Of a DNA stretch of 64,000 nucleotides, positions 11,242 through 21,851 are shown one piece after another. The translations under genes were made by a program, and so were the position numbers. The DNA comes from Schistocerca nitens (Eukaryota; Arthropoda; Insecta; Orthoptera; Acrididae). The DNA is taken from NCBI RefSeq assembly GCF_023898315.1, contig NC_064623.1, forward strand, positions 12,971,140 to 13,035,139. The letters are read 5' to 3'. The first letter of the stretch is position 1. The number at the start of each line of letters is the position of its first letter. The notes under the pieces are model-generated. The model was not told where the DNA came from. It did not search any database and worked only from the letters and a program-made list of their open reading frames with translations.

Positions 11242-12589
11242 CATATCTGAATTGGTCAAAATGTGTGACAGTATACACAATAGGCTGCTGTGGGCAGAAA
11301 TAATAAAACAGCAGTCTGCCCACAGAAACAAAGTACTTTGCCAGTAAAAAATATTAATGTATTAACATGGCAAGATTTACCATAAATGTGCAGCAATAAA
11401 ATATTTGAAAAGTATAACACCGATACCTATACCTGTGCCATGGTTACCGACTGGTGTGTAAACTTGCTTTCTGATCAAACAGCTGGTGTTTGCCAGTAGT
11501 GTCACTGATACAAGATAAGCCGTTGTGGGGACACAGATAACAGCTACCAGGGCAATTTGGCAGCCCACACCCACCCACATTCATTAAAAGCATCCTAAGG
11601 TACGCCACTTTACAACAGAAGAGCACTGGGAAGGCTGCACCTGCTATCTGTACTGAGTCTGTGTGCTAGATCCCAAAAACATTACCTGCCGTGCAAGGTG
11701 ACCGAGTGTCATGTAGTTTCACATCAGTTTGAATAGAATACAACAGCTTAGAATACGTCCACAGATTAAGCCACAGATTTGAACATTTCTGGCTGTACCA
11801 TTTATTTTGAGACATGGCACTTTTGATTAGAAAACAAAGATACTAACTCTTCTGAACATTAAAATGAGGAGTTCGCTGAATTCTAAGAATGTAAGACATA
11901 ACAACCACTACTACAATAATAATAACAATAATAATAATAATAGATTACAGCAAACTGTCTACATTAAAAGCCTTGAAAAGCAAGAGCTGGAAAAACAGAA
12001 AAACTTAAATAGCATTCCACACCACATGATACATTTACAACAAAAACTGCTTTTCTGTAACACCAAAATTCATCACTACAACTCTCATCATAAAGCAAAA
12101 TGTCTGTATTTATCAAATAGCCTTATCCTCTCAGTGAGATATTTATAAGCAGAATTAGACCAAAAAGGGAGAACAAGCTTACAAATTATACCAGGTCCAA
12201 AATCTTATAAATGGGATCAACATAAAAAATTGAAACATGAAATACATGCTGAATGAAAAAAATTACAGAAACAATGCACAAACATGGAGTTTTGTTTTAT
12301 GGCCGCATATAAATAATGGCTGAAATGCATCTTCAACACCTTCACGTCATAAACAGACGTGAGAAAACCCTAGCATACAATCGTAAAAAAATATGTAACT
12401 TTCCGAGAATAGAAATGCTCTACTGTTGTCAAAAGGAATGCTGTGCTAAACAAGTGAGTTTATGAAAAACTTAAAAACTTCTGGCTAAGAGTTGTCATGA
12501 CAGTTGTAAGCTTATCTTGGTCCGTAAATACCAGACTTATTAAACAAGTAAATAAATGTACAATATAACTGATTTATCATAAAATAGAA
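11240..12589. other. Intron, no gene seen
   Basis: AT-rich, with a short (AAT)n tract near 11913-11942. No family motif was recognised on either strand. Confidence 0.5.
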
Positions 12590-12900
12590 AGAGATTTGAG
12601 CACTTTCACAAAGATTGGAAAAGAGACTTCCAAAATCATGCTAGTGAAACCGAGACAACTAGTAAATATTAGAGGAACACAATACTGATTTAAAAAAGAA
12701 CAGAACTTGGCACTTTTCCAAAATCTTTAGAGAAGAGGTGAAAGTGTTAAAACCAATGAAGCTTCACCTCAAAGCTTCCACAAAGAGACTGATTACAAAC
12801 AACGTAGCCAACTGCAAGTTGCTATCCAAATATTTTGAAGAGCTTCTAAATTGTGAGGAGCCATCAAAACCATTAATCATTAATATCAACATGATGAGAA
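12590..12900 (+). mobile_element. Possible LINE linker fragment
   Basis: Plus-strand translation near 12700-12870 contains NNVANCKLLSKYFEELLNCE, which resembles the linker between endonuclease and RT in RTE or related LINEs (a K-x-L-A-E-Y-F-x-x-L-L-N-C-E type motif). Nothing diagnostic of the catalytic domains is present. Confidence 0.4.
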
Positions 12901-13702
12901 GCTAGTTTGAAAACCACCAATACTGCAGCAAGCATAATCCAATACTTAAGAAGAGTGATGATTGGTGCATATTCTGTAATCATATTATGTCCAAGACATT
13001 ACTTATTAAAACATACTTTGATCTCTTTGTTTTCCTTATGTTAGTTGTCACTCAAAAAATTTTCTACCATTAATGTTACAAATAAACTGGCACAAGACTG
13101 TTTTAAAATCAATTTTGATAATCAGTCACTGCTGTTACCATGCACCAATTCCAAATGTACTGATATCACACATGGACAAGTGACAGGAATATTCAGAAGC
13201 CATTCTTGGATCAGAACTAAAATAATGAAAAACAAAGTGTAAATCTATTTAATTAAGCAATATTTTGAACATAATGTAACTGAAGAACATGCAAGTATTA
13301 ATATCAAAAATATATTCTCATTTCATCTGCTTGTAGGATCAGTTTCAATAAACTTTGATTAAAAAAACTTTATGACTGATGTCTCACCAAGACAAATATT
13401 AGGAACCAGATCCCAGCCAATTGCTTTTCTTCCTTGCACATTATGTACTCACTGTTTCATCAGTTTTATAGGTACAAACTGAGCTTTGTTAAGTGTGGCT
13501 AGTAGAACATCTGCAACAATGGCCCCATAATTGCTATCTGTCAATCATAAAGTTATTTTATTCAAGCTATAATCAATTGTTGCTATTCCTCGACAAGCCT
13601 AAAATTACTGAAGATTTAATTGTAACAGAATCTGAGCCTACTATTAACTTGTCTCACCTTTGTGCAACATCCTTCCTTGTCTGCATTAGATCTATTTACG
13701 TG
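12901..13702. other. Intron, no feature seen
   Basis: AT-rich sequence without recognisable coding, RNA or repeat structure. Confidence 0.5.
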
Positions 13703-14442
13703 GGTAATCCCAAAAGTAAGGTCTCCTATTTTTTTTATAAGTACATAGACCTGTTTATTTCTACAATGGTTTACATCAGTTTACAGCTTGAACATTTAGC
13801 TATTTTTTCAACATAATCACCATTTCTGTCGATGCATTTTTGTAGACGCTGTGGCAGTTTTTGTATGCCCATGTCATACCAGCTTGCTGCCATGCTGTTC
13901 AGAAAGTTATGAACCTCTTCTTTCACCTCGTCGTCGGAGCTGAATTGCTTTCCAGCCAAATGTTCTTTTAACTTAGGGAACAGGTGATAGCCACTGCGCC
14001 AAGTCAGGACTATAGGGTGGGTGGGTGATAATGTTCCACTGAAACTGTTGCAGGAGAGCAATGGTTTGCCAAGCAATGGATGAACATTGTCATGGAGAAA
14101 GTGTACAGCCTTGCTCAACATTCCTCTTCTCCGTTCCTGAATTGCACGTTTGAGTATTTTCAGAATCTCACAGTACCTGTCAGCATTAATTGTAGTCCCA
14201 GCGATTCAGCTCCGATGACGAGGTGAAAGAAGAGGTTCATAACTTTCTGAACAGCATGGTGGCAAGCCGGTATGACATGGGCATACAAAATACCACAGCG
14301 TCTACAAAAATTCATCAACAGAAATGGTGATTATGTCGAAAAATAGCTAAATGTTCAAGCTGTAAACTGACGTAAACCATTGTAGAAATAAACAGGTCTA
14401 TGTACTTATAAAAAAATAGGAGACCTTACTTTTGGGATTACC
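13703..14442. mobile_element. Foldback mariner: two inverted copies of the 3' end
   Basis: The left arm 13703-13945 and right arm 14204-14442 are reverse complements of each other over about 240 bp, well beyond normal mariner terminal repeats. Each arm ends in GGTAATCCCAAAAGTAAGG and contains the C-terminal transposase codons. The left arm on the minus strand reads SSDDEVKEEVHNFLNSM and QRLQKCIDRNGDYVEK. The right arm on the plus strand reads the same block with a few changes. The 258-bp loop continues the minus-strand reading through HDN (the second catalytic Asp region) back to a segment like RAIQERRRGML. The N-terminal half of the transposase is absent. This is a palindromic derivative that would need transposase in trans. 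Confidence 0.82.
13771..14121 (-). pseudogene. Mariner transposase C-terminal fragment
   Basis: A 116-codon frame with LHDNVHPLL (second catalytic Asp block, normally HDNARPH), a frame-disrupted stretch where YSPDLAPSDYH should be (here VLTWRSGYHLFPKLKEHL), then KQFSSDDEVKEEVHNFL and a terminal LQKCIDRNGDYVEK. The third catalytic Asp appears lost. It is part of the foldback element described at 13703-14442. Confidence 0.75.
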
Positions 14443-15419
14443 TTCATATGAAAATTTGTAATAAGAAAAAACACTTTCTTGATGCCGTGTAACTATTATT
14501 TATTTCTTCATTTAAAAGCCAGTTTTCGGCTTCTTGGGCAACTGCTGGGTGACAATGATTGATACAACTGCAGACAAGGTTATATGGAATGGGCGGAAGT
14601 GTTATAGGTTGTAATAACGATTAATATTTTGGTTCTGATATTAAGTACAGGTTTCAAACAAAAACAAATTGTTAGCATCTAAAACGGGTTTATGTGCAAT
14701 TACCTAGTTCTCTCACATACTCATAAATTAAAGGAAACAGTTCATTTTAAACCGAGGTAGCTTTCTGTGTCATAATGGTTACTTCTTCCTTGCATTTCCA
14801 CCAGCAATGACAAGTTTCTTCAATCCTTTATTACATGAAAAATGTCACAATGTACATCAAATGGATGGTTTCTGTTTGAAAACACTTGTTTGATGTAATC
14901 AGCAATTTCTCTCACGTTCAAGCAACCAAACTGCCACAGCTCTGCCTGCCTGACCAACATATAATTTTCCCAAGAGCTTCCTGATTTTCTAATATATGCC
15001 ACTTGGTGTCAGAGACTTGACAGTATATTTACACCTGAATATAATCTTGTGCACACTACTGCTAATCTAAAGTGAAAATATGAATTTGTACAATTTGAAA
15101 ATGTTTACAAGAACTTCAGAAAGTTCGCAAACATATTGATTCAAGCTTTCTCCCATGTCAAAGATCACTTTTTTATTCTATGAGCTCTGTAGTACATCTC
15201 TCATAAGTAATATCTTCCCCAAAGTTGTTCAGTAGCTTGCTGATATATACAATGATGATATCTATTGTCTAGTGATGGCCTTGTAAGCTGAAAACTAGTT
15301 CTCAAGAAACATAAATAATCCACACTTTGTATTGTCACTGAGAAATATGAAATTGTTCAATCAAGCAGCAGTGACACAATCCACCAACTACGTGAACTTT
15401 TTTTTTCCACAGCGGGTAC
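14443..15419 (-). mobile_element. Possible Penelope-type GIY-YIG remnant
   Basis: In two minus-strand frames around 14980-14870 the sequence reads GKLYVGQAGRAVAVWLLERE, close to the Y-V-G-Q-T-G-R-x-x-x-x-R-x-x-E-H core of Neptune-type Penelope endonucleases. The remainder is decayed and the limits are unknown. Confidence 0.35.
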
Positions 15420-16865
15420 TGCAGCAATGAATTTATTAAATAAAGTGGCAATTTCCACTTTTGCTCTATTCATTTTATTTGTTCCAAATTAGTTTCAGCC
15501 TTCTAGGTTCTTCTCAAGTGATTTTGTGATACTGTAAAAATTAGAATATATTTACCTGCACAAACAGAAATGTAATGATGTGTATGGAAAAATATTTTAA
15601 ATAAATTTACTTGCAACGTAAAACTATGCCTTACATAGTGAAATGACAGTGTTTTCAAATTTTTGTTTTCTGTTCATTTTGATTCAGAAATGCTGTGTAC
15701 TGGATAGACAGCTTGACATTTACGAAAGTATTATAGTGATCAAAGGGTAAAGCTAACTAAGGCCAAAATAAACTGAATAATTTCAAATACTATGGCTGTA
15801 TATTTGTGTGCATGATTGCAGAAAGTTAAAAAATAATAAGAAATAAAACAGTATGGAAAACAAAATAAAAGTAAGTATTAAAATATACAATAAGGCGACA
15901 TTGAATTTTAAGTTTCAGTTTACTGTACACTGTAGAAGATTTCTGACGGGTCATTAGAAGAATGTGACTGAAGTTACCGAGGAATTTTTTGTTCTGAAGA
16001 TCTGTTTACTCATTACGAAGTCTATCAGACTGAATTTTAAAATGAATGAAAATTTAAATTTCCAGTTGAAATATTCGTTTACTTCCATTTCTTAGCATAA
16101 TGCAAAATTTGGAGCTTTTCATTAACAGGTTTGGATTCATTGTTTAAGAGATGCAGTGCAAAGACATTTTTGCTGTTATCGCTGGATTTTATGTGGTCTT
16201 TAAAACGTATCCGAAAGTTTCTACCGGCTTGCCCAATGTATACTTTGTCACTATCTTCACAACCAATTTTGTAGATCCCTGTCTTACAAATGCGTCTCTG
16301 TGTACTGGCTGTGTATCTTATAACATCAGCAATACTTTTTTCAGTACAGAACCCTATTTGATATTTGTATTTTTAAAAGATTTGCCTATTTTATTATAAA
16401 TGATTCCATAATAGGGCATAACTACAAATTTAGTTTTTTCATTTGGTTTCCTCTTTTTCTGGAGTAATTTGATTTGCACCTGATTTTTGCTTAACTTTCA
16501 GTTTCTGTCTATACTTTTCTTTAATTATTTATGGCTTGAAATTATTTATTTTGGCTCAATTTTCTAATATTGCTAATTCTTTGTCAATATCATTAACCAA
16601 AACAAACTGAAGATACAAATTTAAAGATGCTGTCTTTTAAATAATAATGCATAGTTTTCTGTTGCAGGTAAATTTATTGAAAATGTATTTACATTCACCT
16701 CATTACATTTCTATTCATGGACATAATATAATATACTCAATTTTTACACAGAACCACAAAATCATTTGAGAATACGATAGAAGGCTGAAACGAGTTGGGA
16801 ACAAATACAACTGATACAACAAAAGTGGAAAATGTCACCTCCTTTTAATACATGAACATTCTTTG
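15420..16865 (-). mobile_element. Neptune-type Penelope-like element between inverted repeats
   Basis: Segments 15430-15620 and 16665-16860 are diverged inverted repeats sharing GTTTCAGCCTTCTA, GATTTTGTG and GAAATGTAATGA in the same order. Between them, on the minus strand at about 16330-16110, the translation reads TGIYKIGCEDSDKVYIGQAG, then RNFRIRFKDHI: a GIY-YIG domain with the Y-I-G-Q-x-G-R core. Further upstream (16620-16440) KELAILEN and IIKEKYRQK resemble the RT tail. It is a decayed element with inverted pseudo-LTR arrangement. Confidence 0.6.
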
Positions 16866-18214
16866 CAAGTGAGCATCTGGCATATGCAATACCCCCATTG
16901 TCAACAAAAAATAAGTCCCAGTTGTTATCACTACATTATATCCCACCTACATTAATTGTGCAGTTACATGCGCAACAATCTTTCTCAGTATGGCTGCTGC
17001 TGGGCAAAAGTTAATAATGATAACTTACCACCAAAGATTTTACACCTGTTATGCGATGAGCTCCAGTATGAGGTCACAAATGTTAGGTGGTAGTAAAGTG
17101 CTTCATAAGAGTGGCACACAATCACCACAAATACCAAATTCCATTATGTAAACAATGACACAGCTTAAGGCAGGATGTTGAACTTAGCACTCTGAACAAG
17201 TTTTCAAAATAAATAAGACTACAGCACAAGAAATTGGTAATTACTTCACACTAATAGGGTTCTCAGGCATACCCCATTTTAAGAATATTCGTCGCAAAAA
17301 TAAATGAGAACATCATACCTGATGTCTTATTTTCCATTGACAGTAACAGCTTATAAAAGCATCTAAACTAATCAGAAGCCAAATGCAGACAAGCAAGGCT
17401 AAGAGGGCATCACATGTAGTCAAGTCACACCCACCAAACTGCTGACACACTGCCACGAATACACAATGAGCCACACACACGGAACAAAAATCTTTATGGT
17501 TCCCAGTGATGGTGGACAGCAATGTACACACTGCACTGCAGAAATACTGATGAGCAGCTACAACACCACGAAGATGCTGTAGTAAATCAAAACATTTTCT
17601 TTGACTAGTACTTTACTCAATGATAAATCAATTTGTTCTCCTCATGAATACTTTTGTTGGTTTAAAAGAGCATCATGATTATTTACAACAGATTAATCCA
17701 CTCACTGTCAGAATATGAGAATGAAATTTGGCATGGGGCAGCTGCAGCCTGCACGGTTGGAGTATTCAGGCTCCACAAGAGAGCACTTCCTATCTTTGCT
17801 AGTACAAATAAACTCTAGTCCAGTAGGGATCATATCATCAAGTATGATTTATTCTGGACACTCAGTATATGCTATTAAAACACTTAGTGAGTAGCATAAT
17901 GATATAGCAACATTCATTGTTGCATTAAGTAAAAGACAGATGATTATCAAAAGATTGTGAGTAATAAAGTAGCTACAGATCACTTGCTGCTGGAAGATAT
18001 TTCTTTGCAACTTTGTCAAGTGATGTAAAGGAAATGCGCAGAAATCCGTATCAATTAAAAGTGGTTTATAATCACACACATATTTCTGAACTCTGTGATT
18101 GAGGCACTATTTTGTGTGTGTGTGTGTGTGTAGATATAGTATATTATTATTGGTGGTGAATATTTAGTAAAAGATTCTAAACTGTAGTGTCTAATGTATT
18201 ATTCTTATCAATTA
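16866..18214. other. Intron, no feature seen
   Basis: No coding motif or RNA gene recognised. A short (GT)n lies at about 18113-18132. Confidence 0.5.
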
Positions 18215-18530
18215 AAGAATGAAAACTCCAGGTAGGAATATCAACCATGAAGGAAAAAGACATTGCTACTCACAGTAGCGACAACACATTAAGTTGCAGA
18301 CAGGCACAATCAGAAGATGCTTACGTAAAGCTTTTCACCACAGCCTTCATCAGTAAAAGAGAAACACACTCCACTAATACACACAAGTAAGCAAACCTCA
18401 TGCACACTATACTGCTAACGCCAGCATCTCAGGCCAGAATGCACGTGTCTTAATTGTGCTTGTCTGCAACTTAACACGTCTTCTTTACAGTAAATAGCAA
18501 TCTGTCTCTTCCTACATTGTTGTTATTTTT
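18215..18530. repeat. Short inverted-repeat element related to Penelope ends
   Basis: It starts with an AAACTCCAGGTAGGAATAT-type terminus and AGTTGCAGACAGGCACAAT, and ends with the inverted ATTGTGCTTGTCTGCAACTT and a TAGCAATCTGTCTCTTCCT segment. The minus strand carries CTGATGA at 18347-18353 followed by a decayed hairpin and AAAAGC. The same layout is seen at 32578-32892. Confidence 0.65.
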
Positions 18531-18540
18531 ATTTAATATA

Positions 18541-18859
18541 TACGGTTTTTCAAAAAGGACTTTACAACATTAAAAATTCATGTAACTTTATTGAAAGAAG
18601 GTATAGAGCTGGGTTTAGCGTTACTTTGTAGGGAAACATATCAAGTTTTTTTATCTTAAACTAAAAATGTTGTATGTGGCTTCCGTTGGTTATCCTACAC
18701 ACATCCCATTGGAAGTAATTTCTTCCCAAACTCACGGTAGAATTGTAGGTGTAGCTTACTCAGTGGCGGCATAAATTCTTGCTCTACGTTCAGGTAGAGA
18801 AGCCGACACAGGGGGTACAAATAAGATATCCTTGATGAATCACCCCCCCCCCCCCCCAC

Positions 18860-18906
<47 letters not shown>

Positions 18907-19513
18907 GTGGAGTCACGTCTGGGGTACGTGGGGACCATGCAATTCGCATATCATGGCCAATCCATTGACCTGGAAAGTGGTCACTGAGAAAATCCTGGAC
19001 GTCAGCCAGGTAGTGGGGTGGTGCACCATCTTGCATGAAGTAAACATTCTGTGTTTGGCCATCCTCATCAATCTGTAGTATCAAAAATTGTTGTAACTTA
19101 TACAGGTACATTATCCCGTTGATGGTTCTCTCGTGGAAAAAACAGGGGCCGTACACTTTGTTCTTGCTTAATGCACAAAAAATGTTCAGTTTAGGGCAAT
19201 CACGAACATGTTGCAATGTAGTCCGATTAGGAGGATCTTCAGCATACTTGGTACAGAAATTACTCTGAACTGTTGTCGCTGACTTCAATTCTTCAAATCA
19301 AAACACACAGCTAGCACACTCGGGTCCAGTGAAGCCAGCCACCTTGAACAAAACTGCCACTAGCGCTCCTTATGTTGCGGTTCAGAACTAGCAAACTAAG
19401 TGAGACAAAACTTTATTTCCCTACAAATTAACACTACAATCACCTCTGTAGTTACTATGAATTAATTTATATTAATTTTCAAAGTTGTAAAGTCCTTTTC
19501 AAAACACCCTGTA
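18541..19513 (-). mobile_element. Tc1/mariner-superfamily element, internally deleted
   Basis: The terminal inverted repeats share AAGGACTTTACAAC at 18558-18570 and its complement at 19483-19497. The right end closes on CCCTGTA at 19513 and the left on TACGG at 18541, consistent with TA targeting. A minus-strand frame (18695-19288) reads FMQDGAPPHYLADVQDFLSD, then PGQWIG and WSPRTPDVTPL: the second catalytic Asp block and the run-up to the third. A (CA)n plus poly-C tract replaces the sequence just where the third Asp block (D-F-F-L-W) should continue. The N-terminal part with the first Asp is also missing, so it is non-autonomous. Confidence 0.75.
18843..18905. repeat. Poly-C run and (CA)n microsatellite
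   Basis: Fifteen C (18843-18857), then a (CA) tract to about 18904, inside the transposase remnant. Confidence 0.95.
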
Positions 19514-21177
19514 TTTGTGTTACATTATTGATGTGAATGTACAAAAAATAACACTGTCTAAGATTGTAAAGTTAATACAAACAAATAGATAATGCGAAAC
19601 ACAGAGTCAGAGAGGAGAGAGAGAGAACTATTGACCCACAGTCGGGCAGCAGCAAGCAAACACAAGAATGCTGCAGGAAACCACTACGTGTAAGGGGAGG
19701 GGTCAAAGTTGTGATGTAAGGAGTGATATCACTCAAATAGGAGCACACACCTACTTGTACCACAAGTGTTTTAAAAAAAACATTACATGGAAAAACGAAA
19801 GGGACATTTGAAGAAAGCTGAACTGTTCCTTTTGGGAAAAATGTACTACATTCAATCATTTTTGTATGCAAGATTTTGTCTTACACTATCACATTATTGT
19901 TTTGGTTATATCAACCAATACAAACCTGCTGAAGATGATGTAGGGGAGTCAGTATTTCTGAAGAGAGCAGGACAAGGTTGCAGCCTAGCCTTCACATCAT
20001 TCAATATCTAAACTGAACAAACAGTGAAGGAAACCACGCACATGTTGGTAACAACATGTTAAAATATTTGCCTCATCAACATTTGCGTGTAAATGAATGA
20101 GTAGGGAAAGTTGTATTTCCCCTTGAATCACATTCAGAAGATGTGTAGGCAGCTGAAACATATTTTGTGTACAGACTGAAGTTTAATTTGGAAAGATTGT
20201 GCATTTTTCTGATTTAACTGTAAGTATTGTTCAATTGGAAACAGCTGCAAAGGCTGGAAGCAGCTAGCAGAGTGAGATACACAAACTTCTGTTAAATAAT
20301 TACAGTCAAAAAAAGGAAAAGCGATGCTGTTTGATTGTATGCACGCTGTAAACCTCAATATACAGAAAATATAGATAAATACTAAAATAAAGATGAAATA
20401 GAAAATCAACAAAATCTTTCCAAAGTGTTACAAACAAGAAACATTTCTGAATACAATGATAGTCATTTACAATAATTGAAAAGAAGTTTTTGCAAACTGA
20501 TGTCAAGTAGGTAACACTGTGTCGTCATAGATAACAGTGGAATTAAATGCAATCTTTAGTTCAGATGTCTGTAAACATTAATAAATAAAATCAACAGTGT
20601 GATAAGAATGATAATGGCACAGTCAATAAGTGTTGAAATAACTCTCATAAGAGCTTCCTGTTTTCACTTAAACCAAAAATAGAGGGGTCTGGTCACAGAC
20701 ATGAGCAGTTAAAAAAAATAGGATACTGTTTTGATGTTCACGTGTGTTTTAATGTGTCTCATTGAAGTTCATGATTGTGCATCTGTGAATATTCATGTAT
20801 GCATAAGCAAACATCCTTTGCCATTTTTCAAGAGTACTTTTACTATTTCACGTTTGTCAGTGGAACATTTCTATGAGATGACATGTTTACCATTCTAATT
20901 AAGAGACAAATGATTCTTTTTACATTTTTTATTTTTATTTTTTTAAAATGATTCTACAGTGCTTTGGAAGTGGATGCAAGTAGCAGCAGCATGAAGGAAT
21001 TTCTTTTTTCTTAGACAAATGGATCAACCACATTCCACTACAGTATGTGAAAGCCTCATGCTAAAAGCTGTTGGCAAGCTCCTACTTTGCAAATACCTAA
21101 TGTTTCCTCAGTTAATGAACATTATTATTTCTCATCAATCCCATCCTCTGACATTAAATCTGTATAACCAGATCACC
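19514..21177. other. Intron, no feature seen
   Basis: AT-rich. Several short open frames on both strands have no recognisable motif. Confidence 0.5.
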
Positions 21178-21455
21178 TTACAAAAAGGACAGATTGCTAC
21201 TCATTACATAGCAGAGACGAGTCACAGACAGGGGCAACAAAAAGTGATGTTCACAGTCTGGCCCCAGCAGCCCGAGACAGTGGTCATGTGTGTGTGAGCT
21301 GTGTCTGCATGAATGAGTCTATGTACGTTGTCCATTTCAGCAGGAGGCCTTCTGGCCGAAAGGCTTATGTGTTTAGTAGTCTTTTTGTTGCACCTGTCTG
21401 CAAACTCAGTGTTTTCACTGCATGGTGAGTAGCAATCTGTTCTTTTCATAGTATT
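21178..21455. repeat. Inverted-repeat Penelope-end derivative
   Basis: AAAGGACAGATTGCTACTCA at the left is mirrored by GGTGAGTAGCAATCTGTTCT at the right, and CAACAAAAAG is mirrored by CTTTTTGTTG. The middle has GGCC-TTCT-GGCC-GAAA (21346-21361), the hairpin and GAAA of the hammerhead-like core, with a degraded CTGATGA. Confidence 0.6.
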
Positions 21456-21811
21456 GTCATTATGTCATCCTTGATTTTCCATTGTTTAATAAGATCATCT
21501 GCAAGAGTGGCGGCTAATAAGATGTGTTAATTTTCTATATACGGATTCCCAATTTCATGTTTTATATCAGGTGGGAGTTCAATCTCTCAAGAATGCAAAG
21601 TCGATATGGAAATTATTTATTCTGTCTTTCTATTGCAGTTGTGTAAACAACAATGCAACTATTCTGTTAATAGCAAACCACCATGAAGGAGTAAATGTAT
21701 GGGGAAGTGATTTACAACCTCAAGGTCTCTATAAATGCATCCCCAAATACGTGTGGTCATCTACTTCGCACAATAATCCTACTGTTCACTTTTGCCCCCC
21801 CCCCCCCCCCT

Positions 21812-21851
<40 letters not shown>

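Noticed and set aside
11110-11347. Open frames with LSLSLS and HTHTHT repeats
   Set aside because: Products of the (GT)n(GA)n microsatellite.
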